Shown piece by piece: positions 25,478-34,266 of a stretch of DNA of 64,000 nt. Every line of letters begins with the position of its first letter. The first letter of the stretch is position 1. The notes beneath the pieces are model-generated. The model did no database searches, was not told where the DNA came from, and saw only the letters and a program-made list of their open reading frames with translations. The DNA comes from Aquipuribacter sp051216895 (GTDB lineage: Bacteria > Actinomycetota > Actinomycetes > Actinomycetales > JBBAYJ01), in NCBI RefSeq assembly GCF_051216895.1, contig NZ_JBPKAO010000007.1, positions 1 through 64,000 on the forward strand, read 5' to 3'. Position numbers and translations under genes: made by a program.

Positions 25478-26650
25478 GTGCGACGCAGCGGCATCGTGGC
25501 GGGCGCGACAGCGGTGGCGCTGCTGGTCGCGGTGGTGGCCGTGCGGGGCGGCACGGCCGCCGACGAGGCCGACCTCGCGGTGAACCAGCCCGAGCCGTCG
25601 CCGGCACCGTCGAGCGCCGGGGCGGGACCGGTGCTGCTCGCGGCCAACGGGGTGCCGGGGCTGCGGCTGGGCACCGCGCCGCCGTCCGCGACGGAGTCCC
25701 TCACGCAGGAGACCGGAGCCGGTTGCCTCATGGTGTGGGCACCGCTGGACGGACCGTCCGGGGTCGGCGGGACCCCGCCCCAGGTCACCTGGGAGACCAC
25801 CGCCTGGGTGGTCGACGGCGAGGTCGTGTCGGTCGTCCTCGCCTCCTGGTCCGACGGGACCGACGTCACGGCCGACCTCGAGACCTGGCTGGGACCCACC
25901 TTCGGGTCGCCGATCGAGGCGGCCCAGGAGCTGCCGGGCGCGCGCAGCGTCACCGAGCGGCCGTTCGGGACGCTCGGGCCCGCGGTCGAGGTGGTGACCG
26001 TCCCGGCCCGCGGGGTCGAGGTCGTCGTGTCCGACCTGCCCCCGTTCGGGACGTCGGACCGGGCCGGGACGCCCGCCGGGCGCATCACCACGATGGAGGT
26101 GCGCAAGCCGGCGGCCCGGGACTGCGCGCTCGCCGACGTCGCCGACCCCACGGGGACAGGTTCCCGGGGCTGGACCGTCGACCTCGACGGCATCGGGCCG
26201 CTGCGGCTGGGGCTCGCCGCCTCCGAGCTGCAGGACGCCGAGGGGGTGACGGCGGACGGGCTCCCGTACGACACCGGCGCCGTCCTGTCGTGCCAGTCCT
26301 TCAGCCTGGCCGGGGGCGAGGGCCTGACGGGCGTCGCCCGGGCGGTCGCGGTCGACGGGGTCGTCACCGAGGTGCAGGTCTACGACACCGACCTCGCCAC
26401 GTCGTTCGGGCTGCCCGCCGGCGCGGACGCCGACGACGTCCGCGCCCGCTTCCCCGAGGTGTCGGGCCGGACCGGCAGCATGATGGGGTCCGGGGTCGTC
26501 CAGGTGGTCGTGGACGGGGTGACGGTCGAGCTGCAGCTGCAGAGCCGCACCGAGTGGGTCCCCGACCTGGAACGACCCGCCGAGGGTGGTGTGCCCACGG
26601 TGTCGGGCGTGGTGGTCCGCTCGGTCGGGGCGCCCCTGTACCCCTGTTGA
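25478..26650 (+). CDS. Unknown membrane-anchored modular protein, first of a tandem pair
   Basis: The 390-residue product has an N-terminal hydrophobic segment (IVAGATAVALLVAVVAV) followed by GGTAADEA, a Pro/Ser linker, and an extracellular part with at least two modules that begin GLRLG (VPGLRLGTAPP) and LRLG (IGPLRLGLAASEL), each with a cysteine about 25-35 residues later. The last residue is cysteine. I recognise no known domain. A TAGGGT hexamer at 25443 may be its -10, and GAGAGGGG precedes the GTG. Its paralogue lies 102 nt downstream. It could bind or sense at the cell surface. Confidence 0.8.
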   Translation: MRRSGIVAGATAVALLVAVVAVRGGTAADEADLAVNQPEPSPAPSSAGAGPVLLAANGVPGLRLGTAPPSATESLTQETGAGCLMVWAPLDGPSGVGGTPPQVTWETTAWVVDGEVVSVVLASWSDGTDVTADLETWLGPTFGSPIEAAQELPGARSVTERPFGTLGPAVEVVTVPARGVEVVVSDLPPFGTSDRAGTPAGRITTMEVRKPAARDCALADVADPTGTGSRGWTVDLDGIGPLRLGLAASELQDAEGVTADGLPYDTGAVLSCQSFSLAGGEGLTGVARAVAVDGVVTEVQVYDTDLATSFGLPAGADADDVRARFPEVSGRTGSMMGSGVVQVVVDGVTVELQLQSRTEWVPDLERPAEGGVPTVSGVVVRSVGAPLYPC

Positions 26651-26752
26651 GGCCGGGTGCCCGGGCCGACGCAGCAGGACGTCCGGGAGACCGCCGTCCC
26701 GTGCCGCCTCGCTCCGGGCTGCCCCGTCCGGTCGGGCGTGCGACGCTGAGGC

Positions 26753-27907
26753 GTGGCCCGACCCCGCCCCGCCCGGCTGCTCGTCGTGGCCGGCTGCGTG
26801 ACCGCCCTGGCGGTGGTGGCCGTGCTGGTCCGGCCGGGGACCGCGGCGGACGAGGGTGCCGTCGCGCGGGCCCAGGCCTCGCTCGCCCCGCCGTCGGCCC
26901 CGGCGGCGCCGGCGGTGCCCGACCTCGGTCCCGGCGACGACCTGGTGGTCCGCGCCGAGGGGGTCGACGGGCTGCGGCTGGGCATGGGGGCCGACGAGGT
27001 CGCGGCCGCCGGGTTCTCGCTGCCCCCCCGTTCCTACGACGGCTGCCGGCGGGTGCTGCCCGGTCTCGCCGACACCGGGCCCGGACCGGGGGTGGCGGGC
27101 TGGCTGGTGGACGGGGAGGTCGTGGCGGTGACCGTCGACGCGCGGGCCGGGTCGGGTCCGTCGTTCCTGGGAGCGGGCCTGGGGGACCGGCTCGACGACC
27201 TGCCGGACGGCGAGGGCCTCGTCCGCGCCTCCCGGTCCCACCCGGTGCCGTGGCAGTCGGCACCCGTGCGGGTGGACGTCGCCTCGTTCGTGCCGTCGCC
27301 CGGCCGTCGGGCCTCGTTCGTCGACCTGACCGGGGACGGGACCATCGACCACGTGCAGCTGCGCACCGACGAGGGCGCCCGGTGCGGCCGGGCGTACGAC
27401 GAGGGCACCGAGGCGGACCGGGCCGCCGTGCCCGTGCTCCGGCCCGACGGCTGGGGGGAGGTGTCGGTAGGCATGCCGCTGGCGGAGGCGGGCGAGCGGG
27501 TCGACCTGCAGCCGACGGCCGCCGCGCTCGGCGACCGGGGGCGGTGCCGGCTGGTGCTGGGTGACGGCGTACCGGGCCTGGCCTACCTGCTGGCCGGGCT
27601 CACCACCAGCAGCGGGGCGCGCGAGGGCACGTACGTCGTCCGCGCGGTGGCGGTCGACGCGGGGGCCACGGTCACCGGTCTGCGGGTGGGGGACCCGGCG
27701 GAGCAGGTGCAGGAGCACTACCCCGGTGTCACCTCGGCGTTCCTGCTGGACCGCTGGGACCAGGGTCTGGTGGCGGAGTGGCAGCTGCCGGAGGGCCCGC
27801 TGCGGTTGGCCCCGACCCGTGAGCGGGTCCTGGTCCCCGACGTGGACGCCGTGCTGACCGGGCCCCGCAACGTCGTGGGGACCGTGCAGCTGGGTCCCGG
27901 CTGCTGA
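26753..27907 (+). CDS. Unknown membrane-anchored modular protein, second of a tandem pair
   Basis: The 384-residue product has the same plan as the upstream gene: an N-terminal membrane segment (LLVVAGCVTALAVVAVLV), then GTAADEGA, and modules starting VDGLRLGMGADEV, GEVSVGMPLAEA and VTGLRVGDPAEQV. Cysteines follow at similar spacing, and a cysteine is again the last residue. VVAGC resembles a lipobox, but the hydrophobic stretch continues after the cysteine, so lipoprotein processing is doubtful. The two proteins probably arose by duplication. A GACGCT hexamer lies 5 nt before the GTG. Function is unknown. Confidence 0.8.
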   Translation: MARPRPARLLVVAGCVTALAVVAVLVRPGTAADEGAVARAQASLAPPSAPAAPAVPDLGPGDDLVVRAEGVDGLRLGMGADEVAAAGFSLPPRSYDGCRRVLPGLADTGPGPGVAGWLVDGEVVAVTVDARAGSGPSFLGAGLGDRLDDLPDGEGLVRASRSHPVPWQSAPVRVDVASFVPSPGRRASFVDLTGDGTIDHVQLRTDEGARCGRAYDEGTEADRAAVPVLRPDGWGEVSVGMPLAEAGERVDLQPTAAALGDRGRCRLVLGDGVPGLAYLLAGLTTSSGAREGTYVVRAVAVDAGATVTGLRVGDPAEQVQEHYPGVTSAFLLDRWDQGLVAEWQLPEGPLRLAPTRERVLVPDVDAVLTGPRNVVGTVQLGPGC

Positions 27908-27938
27908 GCCCGGGTCGGCCGACGGCCGGCGCGGTGCC

Positions 27939-28433
27939 TCAGCGGCTCGCGAGGGTCCAGGCGATCACGTAGGTCGCCACGCACAGCATCCCGCCGGTCA
28001 GCTCGATGAGCTGGGAGATGCCCACCGCGATGACGGCCTGCCAGGTGGAGGCCACCGACCGACCCAGGTGCTTGGCCCGCAGCGACTGGACGAGGTAGAT
28101 GGTGCCCACGAAGAACAGCGGCAGCCCGAGCACCGGGATGACGAAGAACCCCACCACGCCCGCGAGGCCCGCCACCACGATCACCCAGGTCGGGACCCCG
28201 GCGTCGACCAGGCGCTTGCCGGGGACGAGGTACTGCAGCAGGAACGCCGTGCCCCACAGGAGCAGGCAGACCGCCAGCGCCACCCAGCCGTAGGGGCTCT
28301 GCTCCAGCAGCGCCCACACCAGCACGGCGGCGTTGATCAGCCCCAGGCCCGGCAGGACGGGGATGATGATGCCCGCCAGCCCGACCAGCATCACCAGCAG
28401 CAGCAGCGTGCCGGTCAGGACGTCGGTGCTCAT
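27939..28433 (-). CDS. DUF456-family membrane protein
   Basis: The 164-residue protein is almost entirely hydrophobic, with about four or five membrane segments and the DUF456 pattern AGIIIPVLPGLGLINAAVLV plus GFFVIPVLGLPLFFVG. The family has Gly/Pro-rich membrane repeats and no assigned function. It converges on the second paralogue gene with a 31-bp gap, and a strong palindromic terminator separates it from the zinc-ribbon gene upstream. Confidence 0.88.
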   Translation of the reverse strand: MSTDVLTGTLLLLVMLVGLAGIIIPVLPGLGLINAAVLVWALLEQSPYGWVALAVCLLLWGTAFLLQYLVPGKRLVDAGVPTWVIVVAGLAGVVGFFVIPVLGLPLFFVGTIYLVQSLRAKHLGRSVASTWQAVIAVGISQLIELTGGMLCVATYVIAWTLASR

Positions 28434-28456
28434 ACGGCGACCCTAGGGGCCAGGAC

Positions 28457-28494
28457 GACGAAGGCACCCCGGCCGCGGCCGGGGTGCCTTCGTC
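28457..28494 (-). terminator. 38-bp perfect palindrome terminator
   Basis: The sequence from 28457 to 28494 is a perfect inverted repeat centred at GGCCGCGGCC with arms AAGGCACCCC and GGGGTGCCTT, extended by GACG and CGTC. It sits 15 nt after the stop of the small zinc-ribbon gene and just before the DUF456 gene. Its symmetry means it could stop transcription from either side. Confidence 0.75.
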
Positions 28495-28509
28495 AGGACG
28501 TGTACCGGG

Positions 28510-28719
28510 TCAGCTGTTGGTCGCGTCCTCGGTGAGCCGAACCGTCTCGTCGACGACGTCAGCGCCCTGCGCCTCGAGGGTGGGGGCGAACGCACGACCG
28601 TGGTGGCCGCAGAACAGCAGCTCACCCCCGCCGGGCAGGACCGCCTTGACGTAGGCCTGGGCGCCGCAGCGGTCGCAGCGGTCGGCGGCGTTCAGAGCCG
28701 GAGCCGTCAGAGTCGTCAT
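28510..28719 (-). CDS. DUF7455-type small zinc-ribbon protein
   Basis: The 69-residue protein has two zinc-knuckle halves, DRCDRCGAQAYVKAVLPGGG and FCGHHGRAF, giving CxxC and CxHH-type ligands. From memory, it matches the DUF7455 family commonly encoded near the primary sigma and topoisomerase IV genes in actinobacteria. The C-terminus is acidic. AAAGGCGG lies upstream of the ATG, and the leader holds a small hairpin (GCACCC-GTGA-GGGTGC at 28753-28768). The role is unknown; nucleic-acid or protein binding is plausible. Confidence 0.85.
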   Translation of the reverse strand: MTTLTAPALNAADRCDRCGAQAYVKAVLPGGGELLFCGHHGRAFAPTLEAQGADVVDETVRLTEDATNS

Positions 28720-28942
28720 GATGCGGATACCGCCTTTCCGGGCAGTTCGGATGCACCCGTGAGGGTGCGGGGGGAGGGGGTCGGTGCTGTGGGGTTCTCA
28801 CTCATGTCGTCCGGTACAACCATGCCCGTTGCCGAGTCGTTCCCGTCGGACATTCGTTCCGCTCGCCGCGAAACCGGTGTGTCCCACCCCACTGGCCCCC
28901 TGCCCCCGGCGAGCGCTGCCGAGGTGGGCGTCCGGGCGTGGG

Positions 28943-28948
28943 TACCGT
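28943..28948 (+). promoter_or_regulatory. -10 element for a leaderless parE transcript
   Basis: TACCGT lies 6 nt before the GTG of the topoisomerase gene. It fits TANNNT and the leaderless spacing seen at neighbouring genes. Confidence 0.5.
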
Positions 28949-28954
28949 GACGAC

Positions 28955-31078
28955 GTGCCCGACACCACGACCCGACGACGCGCCGTAGCCGCCGGCGACT
29001 CCTCCTACACCGCGAGGCACCTGTCGGTGCTGGAAGGCCTGGAGGCCGTGCGCAAGCGGCCCGGCATGTACATCGGCTCCACGGACACCCGCGGGCTCAT
29101 GCACTGCCTGTGGGAGCTCATCGACAACTCCGTGGACGAGGCCCTGGCCGGTCACGCGACCGTGGTCGACGTCACGCTGCACCCGGACGGCTCGGCCGAG
29201 GTCCACGACGACGGTCGCGGCGTCCCGGTCGACACCGAGCCGCGCACCGGGTTGAGCGGCGTCGAGGTCGTCTTCACCAAGCTGCACGCCGGCGGCAAGT
29301 TCGGCGGGGCCTCCTACGCGGCCTCCGGCGGGCTGCACGGGGTCGGCGCCAGCGTGGTCAACGCCCTGTCGGCCCGCCTGGACGTCGAGGTGGACCGCGG
29401 CGGCCGCACCCATGCCATGAGCTTCCGCCGGGGTGAGCCGGGGGAGTTCACCGACGGTGACGCCCCGGCCCCGGGGTCGCCGTTCACCGCGTTCACCGAC
29501 GACTCGCGGCTGCGGGTGGCGGGGAAGGTGCGCAAGGGCGTCAGCGGCACCCGGGTCCGGTTCTGGCCCGACGCGCAGGTGTTCGTCGCCGGCGCGACGT
29601 TCGAGCGGGACCACCTGGTCGCGCGGCTGCGGCAGACCGCGCACATCGTCCCCGGTCTCACCCTGACGATCACCGACCGCCGCGGCGGGGACGCCGTGCA
29701 CGAGGAGTTCCGCTACGACGGCGGGATCGCCGAGTTCGTGGACTACCTCGCCCCCGGGGAGGCCGTCGCCGGCACCTGGCGGCTGCAGGGCAGCGGCACC
29801 TTCACCGAGACCGTGCCCGTGCTGGACGCGACCGGGCACCTGGAGTCCCGTGAGGTCGAGCGGACCTGCGAGGTCGACGTCGCCGTGCAGTGGGGGACCG
29901 GGTACGAGACCGTCGTCCGCTCCTTCGTCAACGTGGTGGCCACCCCGCACGGCGGCAGCCACCTGCTGGGTTTCGAGCAGGCCATGCTCAAGACGCTGCG
30001 CGCGCAGGTGCACGCCAACGCCCGCAAGCTCAAGATCGCGGCCAAGGACGGCTCGGACCGGGTCGAGAAGGACGACGTCCTGGCCGGGCTGACGGCCGTG
30101 GTCGCCGTCCGGCTGCCCGAACCGCAGTTCGAGGGCCAGACCAAGGAGGTGCTGGGCACCCCCGCGGTCCGCCAGATCGTCGCCCGGGTCGTGGAGACCG
30201 AGCTGACGGGTCTGCTGACCTCGACCCGGCGCGAGGACAAGGCCCCGGCCGCCGCCCTGCTGGAGAAGGTCGTCGGCGAGATGCGGGCCCGGGTCGCGGC
30301 CCGGCTCCAGCGCGACACGCAGCGGCGCAAGAACGCCCTGGAGTCCAGCTCGCTGCCGGCCAAGCTGAAGGACTGCCGCAGCAGCGACGTCGGGCGCAGC
30401 GAGCTGTTCATCGTCGAGGGCGACAGCGCCCTCGGCACGGCGATGAGCGCCCGCAACTCCGAGTTCCAGGCCCTGCTGCCCATCCGCGGCAAGATCCTCA
30501 ACGTCCAGAAGGCCTCGGTGACGGACATGCTCCGCAACGCCGAGTGCGCGTCGATCATCCAGGTGATCGGCGGCGGGTCGGGGCGGACGTTCGACCTGGA
30601 CGCCGTCCGCTACGGCCGCATCGTGATCATGACCGACGCCGACGTGGACGGGGCCCACATCCGGACGCTGCTGCTCACGCTGTTCTTCCGGTACATGCGC
30701 CCGCTGGTCGACGCGGGCCGGGTCTACGCGGCGGTGCCCCCGCTGCACCGCATCGACATCGGGTCCGGGTCGTCGAAGGAGGTCGTCTACACGTACTCCG
30801 ACGCCGAGCTGGCCAAGGCCCTCAAGGACGCCCAGCGTCGTAACCGCGCCGTCAAGCAGCCGATCCAGCGCTACAAGGGCCTGGGCGAGATGGACGCCGA
30901 CCAGCTGGCCGAGACCACCATGGACGTCGGTCGCCGCACGCTGCGACGGGTCCGGGTCAGCGACGCGGCCGCCGCGGAGCGCGTGTTCGAGCTGCTCATG
31001 GGCTCCGACGTGGCCCCGCGCAAGGACTTCATCGTCGAGCGCTCGGACCACCTGGACCGGGACCGCATCGACGCCTGA
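28955..31078 (+). CDS. parE: DNA topoisomerase IV subunit B
   Basis: The 707-residue ATPase subunit has the GHKL motif LWELIDNSVDEALAG (catalytic Glu54), DDGRGVP, GGLHGVGASVVNALS, and the TOPRIM motifs IVEGDSALGTA (Glu488) and MTDADVDGAHIR (Asp561, 563, 565). EGDSALG, in place of the gyrase EGDSAGG, is what I recall from Streptomyces ParE. Together with the location near sigA this supports ParE over GyrB. With ParC it would unlink daughter chromosomes. The GTG at 28955 begins the usual N-terminus. Confidence 0.92.
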   Translation: MPDTTTRRRAVAAGDSSYTARHLSVLEGLEAVRKRPGMYIGSTDTRGLMHCLWELIDNSVDEALAGHATVVDVTLHPDGSAEVHDDGRGVPVDTEPRTGLSGVEVVFTKLHAGGKFGGASYAASGGLHGVGASVVNALSARLDVEVDRGGRTHAMSFRRGEPGEFTDGDAPAPGSPFTAFTDDSRLRVAGKVRKGVSGTRVRFWPDAQVFVAGATFERDHLVARLRQTAHIVPGLTLTITDRRGGDAVHEEFRYDGGIAEFVDYLAPGEAVAGTWRLQGSGTFTETVPVLDATGHLESREVERTCEVDVAVQWGTGYETVVRSFVNVVATPHGGSHLLGFEQAMLKTLRAQVHANARKLKIAAKDGSDRVEKDDVLAGLTAVVAVRLPEPQFEGQTKEVLGTPAVRQIVARVVETELTGLLTSTRREDKAPAAALLEKVVGEMRARVAARLQRDTQRRKNALESSSLPAKLKDCRSSDVGRSELFIVEGDSALGTAMSARNSEFQALLPIRGKILNVQKASVTDMLRNAECASIIQVIGGGSGRTFDLDAVRYGRIVIMTDADVDGAHIRTLLLTLFFRYMRPLVDAGRVYAAVPPLHRIDIGSGSSKEVVYTYSDAELAKALKDAQRRNRAVKQPIQRYKGLGEMDADQLAETTMDVGRRTLRRVRVSDAAAAERVFELLMGSDVAPRKDFIVERSDHLDRDRIDA

Positions 31079-31106
31079 GCCCGGTCGCGGTCCGGGGCCC
31101 GCCCGC

Positions 31107-32030
31107 TCAGACCGGGGGGCCGGCGGGCACGAGCACCGGGTGCGACACCGGGTCCCAGCCGGGCACCGGGGCCCCGGCGACCCCGACGTGGGCGGTGAAG
31201 AGGCGCCCGGAGTCCGGGTGGGCCTGCGCCTGCTCGGGCGTCAGCTGGGAGCTGCCGGTGGTGATCACCAGGACGTCCAGGTCCGGCCCGGCGAAGGCGA
31301 CGCTCGAGGTGTGCGGGGCGTCCACGGCCACCGTGGCCAGCACCGACCCGTCCGCGGCGGAGTAGCAGCGGACCTCGCCCGCACCCCACACGGCCACCCA
31401 CAGGTCTCCGTTCGCGTCCAGGCACATGCCGTCGGGGCTGCCGTCGGTGACCTGCAGGTGCACCGACCGGGGCCCGGCGGTACCGGTGGCCGGGTCGTAG
31501 TCGCGGACGTAGATCGTGCCCGCGTCGGTGTCGGTGCTGTAGAGCCGCCGACCGTCCGCGGTCCAGGCCAGGCCGTTCGACAGCGTCAGGTCCTCGTCCA
31601 GCGCCCGCAGGTCGGTGGCGTCGTGCACCACGACCAGCCGTTCCTGACCCGTGCGGTCGTCCAGCGCCATGCTGCCGACGACGAAGCGACCCGCCGGGTC
31701 GCAGGCCCCGTCGTTGAGGCGGCTGCGCACCCCGTCGGGCAGCACGTGCACCCCGGGGCGGACCCGGCCGTCGGTCTCCACCACGTGCAGGGCGCGGGTG
31801 CCGGCCACCAGCAGCCGCCCCTGCTCGTCGGGCACCACGGCACCCACGGTCCGGTCGACGTCGACGACGCCCGTGGCGTGCACGGTCCCGCGGGTGAGCG
31901 AACCCTGGTGCACCTGGCCCGCGTCGACGTCCACCCACAGCAGCCGGTGCCGGGGGGCGTCCCAGAACGGGCCCTCGGCGAGCTGGTGGACGTCCTGGGA
32001 CGCCGGTTCGGCGACGTGGTGCTCGGTCAC
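31107..32030 (-). CDS. SMP-30/gluconolactonase/LRE-family lactonase
   Basis: The 307-residue six-bladed propeller has the metal-site motifs AEGPFWDAPRHRLLWVD (Glu), SRLNDGACDPAGRF (Asn, Asp), LSNGLAWTADGRRLYSTDT (Asn) and SPDGMCLDANGDLWVA (Asp). These fit calcium- or zinc-dependent sugar lactonases. The GTG at 32030 follows AGGAGG. It converges on parE with a 28-bp gap. The substrate is probably an aldonolactone but is not set by sequence. Confidence 0.9.
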   Translation of the reverse strand: MTEHHVAEPASQDVHQLAEGPFWDAPRHRLLWVDVDAGQVHQGSLTRGTVHATGVVDVDRTVGAVVPDEQGRLLVAGTRALHVVETDGRVRPGVHVLPDGVRSRLNDGACDPAGRFVVGSMALDDRTGQERLVVVHDATDLRALDEDLTLSNGLAWTADGRRLYSTDTDAGTIYVRDYDPATGTAGPRSVHLQVTDGSPDGMCLDANGDLWVAVWGAGEVRCYSAADGSVLATVAVDAPHTSSVAFAGPDLDVLVITTGSSQLTPEQAQAHPDSGRLFTAHVGVAGAPVPGWDPVSHPVLVPAGPPV

Positions 32031-32146
32031 GGTGGGCCTCCTGCGTGGGCGTTCGGTCGACGGGGGCCGCGACGAGGCTCGAGCCACCCCGTGCGGGTCG
32101 GGCAAACCCGTGGCACCGCCGGTGGGCATCCTGCCAGGATCCGGGC

Positions 32147-33157
32147 GTGGCCCACGTCTCCGCCCCGGTCGCCGGGCTGCGCTTCCGTCCGCCCACGGCC
32201 GCCGACGCCGGCGGGCTCCACGCCCTGATGCTGGCCTGCTACGAGGCGGACGACGCCCAGGAGCGCGAGACCCTCGAGGACGTCCAGGAGCTGTTCGCGA
32301 CCCCGTGGTGGGACCCGGCCACCGACGGCCTGGTGGCCCTCGACGACGAGGACCGGGTCCGGGGCTACGCGCAGACCGTGCACCGGCCCGGTCAGCTGCG
32401 GACCCGGCAGGTGCTGCTGCTCGGCGGGGTGCACCCCGACGTGCGCCGCCGCGGGGTGGGTCGGTCGCTGCTGGCCTGGCAGGTCCTGCGGGGGCGGCAG
32501 GTGCTCGCCGACGTCGACGCCGGCCTGGACGTCCCGCGGCTGCTGCGCACCTACGTCGAGGACCACGTCGAGGACCGGCCCCGGCTGCTGCGCTCGGCCG
32601 GGTTCGAGCCGCGGCGGTTCTCGGCCACCATGGACCGCCCGGTGGCCCCGCCGCTGCCGGACGGCCCGCTGCCGGACGACGTCCGCCTGGTCGGCCTCGG
32701 CACCGCCGGCGACGAGCTGCACGAGCGGACCCGGCGGGCGCACAACGACGCGTTCGCCGGTCACTGGGGCAGCGAGCCGATCGAGCCCGACGACTGGCGC
32801 CGGGCGGCGGTCGAGGGTCCCGGCGCCCGGCCGGACCTGTCGTTCGCGGTCCTCGACGGCGAGGACCGGGTGGTGGGCTACCTGATCAGCGGGACGTACC
32901 CCCAGGACTGGGGGCCGCAGGGGTTCTCCGAGGGCTGGACCAACCTGCTGGGGGTGACCCCCGCGCGGCGGGGCCAGGGCCTGGCCCGGGCGCTGCTGGT
33001 GCGGGCCATGGGCGCCTACGCCGCCGCCGGGCTGCAGCGCGCCGGGCTGTCGGTCGACGTGGACAACCCCCGGGCCCTGGAGCTGTACACCGGCCTGGGT
33101 TACGCCGAGCGGGGCCGGGAGACCAGCTGGGTGCTGGACGTGCCGGCCCACCCCTGA
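32147..33157 (+). CDS. Tandem-domain GNAT N-acetyltransferase
   Basis: The 336-residue protein has two GNAT domains. The first has LLGGVHPDVRRRGVGRSLLA (acetyl-CoA loop RRxGxG), and the second has LLGVTPARRGQGLARALLVR followed by SVDVDNPRALELYTGLGY. Two-domain GNATs include mycothiol synthase-like enzymes, but the motif set here is not specific enough to assign that. A CAGGAT hexamer 6 nt before the GTG may give a leaderless message. It diverges from the lactonase gene. Confidence 0.87.
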   Translation: MAHVSAPVAGLRFRPPTAADAGGLHALMLACYEADDAQERETLEDVQELFATPWWDPATDGLVALDDEDRVRGYAQTVHRPGQLRTRQVLLLGGVHPDVRRRGVGRSLLAWQVLRGRQVLADVDAGLDVPRLLRTYVEDHVEDRPRLLRSAGFEPRRFSATMDRPVAPPLPDGPLPDDVRLVGLGTAGDELHERTRRAHNDAFAGHWGSEPIEPDDWRRAAVEGPGARPDLSFAVLDGEDRVVGYLISGTYPQDWGPQGFSEGWTNLLGVTPARRGQGLARALLVRAMGAYAAAGLQRAGLSVDVDNPRALELYTGLGYAERGRETSWVLDVPAHP

Positions 33158-33174
33158 GGGCCTCCGTCCGGTGG

Positions 33175-33195
33175 GGGCCCCGTTCCTGGGGGCCC
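33175..33195. terminator. Hairpin terminator between convergent genes
   Basis: GGGCCCC (33175-33181) pairs with GGGGCCC (33189-33195) around a 7-nt loop, in the 44-bp gap between the GNAT gene and the converging sucrase/ferredoxin-like gene. Confidence 0.5.
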
Positions 33196-33201
33196 GGTCG
33201 C

Positions 33202-34266
33202 TCAGACGCCCACGTAGATCCCGGGGACGTTGTCGGAGTCCACCTCGGTCGAGAACACCACGACCGGGCCGGGCGGGGCCCCGCAGGTCACGGGCCGGAG
33301 CAGGTCGGTCTCGACCCGCTCCACCAGCACCCGGAACGTCCGGCCGCCGCTGTGCCGGACGAACACGCGACGGAGCGGCTCGGCGGGGTCGAGCGCCTCG
33401 CTGCCGTCCACCCGCACGTCGTCGGGACCGGCGTTGATGCCCAGCATCGCCAGGTGCCGGCGCACGGCGGTCTCGGCGGCCTGCTCCGCCGCGGGGTAGG
33501 TGGACCGGCCGCGGTAGCCGTCGAGCACGGGACGACCGTCCAGCAGGGCCTCGACGCCCTCCACGAGGCCGGCCGGGTCGGGGCCGAGGCCGCCCAGCAC
33601 CATCCCGGAGGGCAGCAGCGCCGCGGTCGGGGCGAACCGGCCGCCGTCCAGGTGGGAGGACTCCCAGACGTCCGCCCGGGACGTGGTCCTCCGGCGCAGC
33701 AGGGTGGTGCGGGTGGTGGACAACCGGGAGCGGAGCCCGGTGGCGGCCGGTGGGCCGTAGCGGGCGCAGCAGGGGTCGCAGGCCCCGTCGACGCAGACCA
33801 GGACGGCCGGGCGGTCGGTCGGCCGACCCAGACCTGGGTCGCGGGCGGTGCCGAGCCGGGTGACGGCCTCGCCCCGGGGGTCGGCGAGGGCCTGCAGGGC
33901 GGCCGGGGTCTGCTCGGTCGGCACCTCCCGCAGCCAGGACCGACCGGGGACCGTCCCGGCCAGCAGCAGCCCGGTGGTGCTGCGGACGCCGCCGGCGGGC
34001 CGCACCAGGACGACCCGGACCCCGGGCGAGGCGGCCAGGCCGGCCCGCAGCTGCTCCGGCACCCGGCTGCGGTCGTCGCGGGGCCACGCACCGGGGACCA
34101 CGACGCCGACCCAGGCCACGGCGTGCGGGGCGGTGGCCTCCACGGGCTCGTCGGCCTCGCGGGAGGCGGTCCCGCAGGCCACGTCCTCGGCGCCGGTCGG
34201 CCCCGCCCGCGGCCCAGGGCTCGGTCCCGCGGTCCCGTCCTCGAGACCGTCCGCGGGCCCGGTCAC
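33202..34266 (-). CDS. Sucrase/ferredoxin-like family protein
   Basis: The 354-residue protein has the family cysteine cluster VCVDGACDPCCARYG near the middle and DVWESSHLDGGRFAPTAAL with LPSGMVLGGL, which match the Suc_Fer-like group of thioredoxin-fold ferredoxin-like proteins. The Cys residues could bind a [2Fe-2S] cluster. Its GTG overlaps the parC stop (GTGA), so it is translated with topoisomerase IV subunit A, a conserved actinobacterial arrangement as I recall. Its role beside parC is unknown. Confidence 0.88.
   Translation of the reverse strand: MTGPADGLEDGTAGPSPGPRAGPTGAEDVACGTASREADEPVEATAPHAVAWVGVVVPGAWPRDDRSRVPEQLRAGLAASPGVRVVLVRPAGGVRSTTGLLLAGTVPGRSWLREVPTEQTPAALQALADPRGEAVTRLGTARDPGLGRPTDRPAVLVCVDGACDPCCARYGPPAATGLRSRLSTTRTTLLRRRTTSRADVWESSHLDGGRFAPTAALLPSGMVLGGLGPDPAGLVEGVEALLDGRPVLDGYRGRSTYPAAEQAAETAVRRHLAMLGINAGPDDVRVDGSEALDPAEPLRRVFVRHSGGRTFRVLVERVETDLLRPVTCGAPPGPVVVFSTEVDSDNVPGIYVGV

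Noticed and set aside
26753..26860. Second paralogue considered as a lipoprotein because of VVAGC
   Set aside because: The hydrophobic stretch continues after the cysteine, unlike a lipoprotein signal where it precedes the cysteine.
28955..31078. Considered as GyrB
   Set aside because: The TOPRIM motif EGDSALG, in place of EGDSAGG, and neighbours near sigA fit ParE; GyrB normally sits by gyrA near dnaN.
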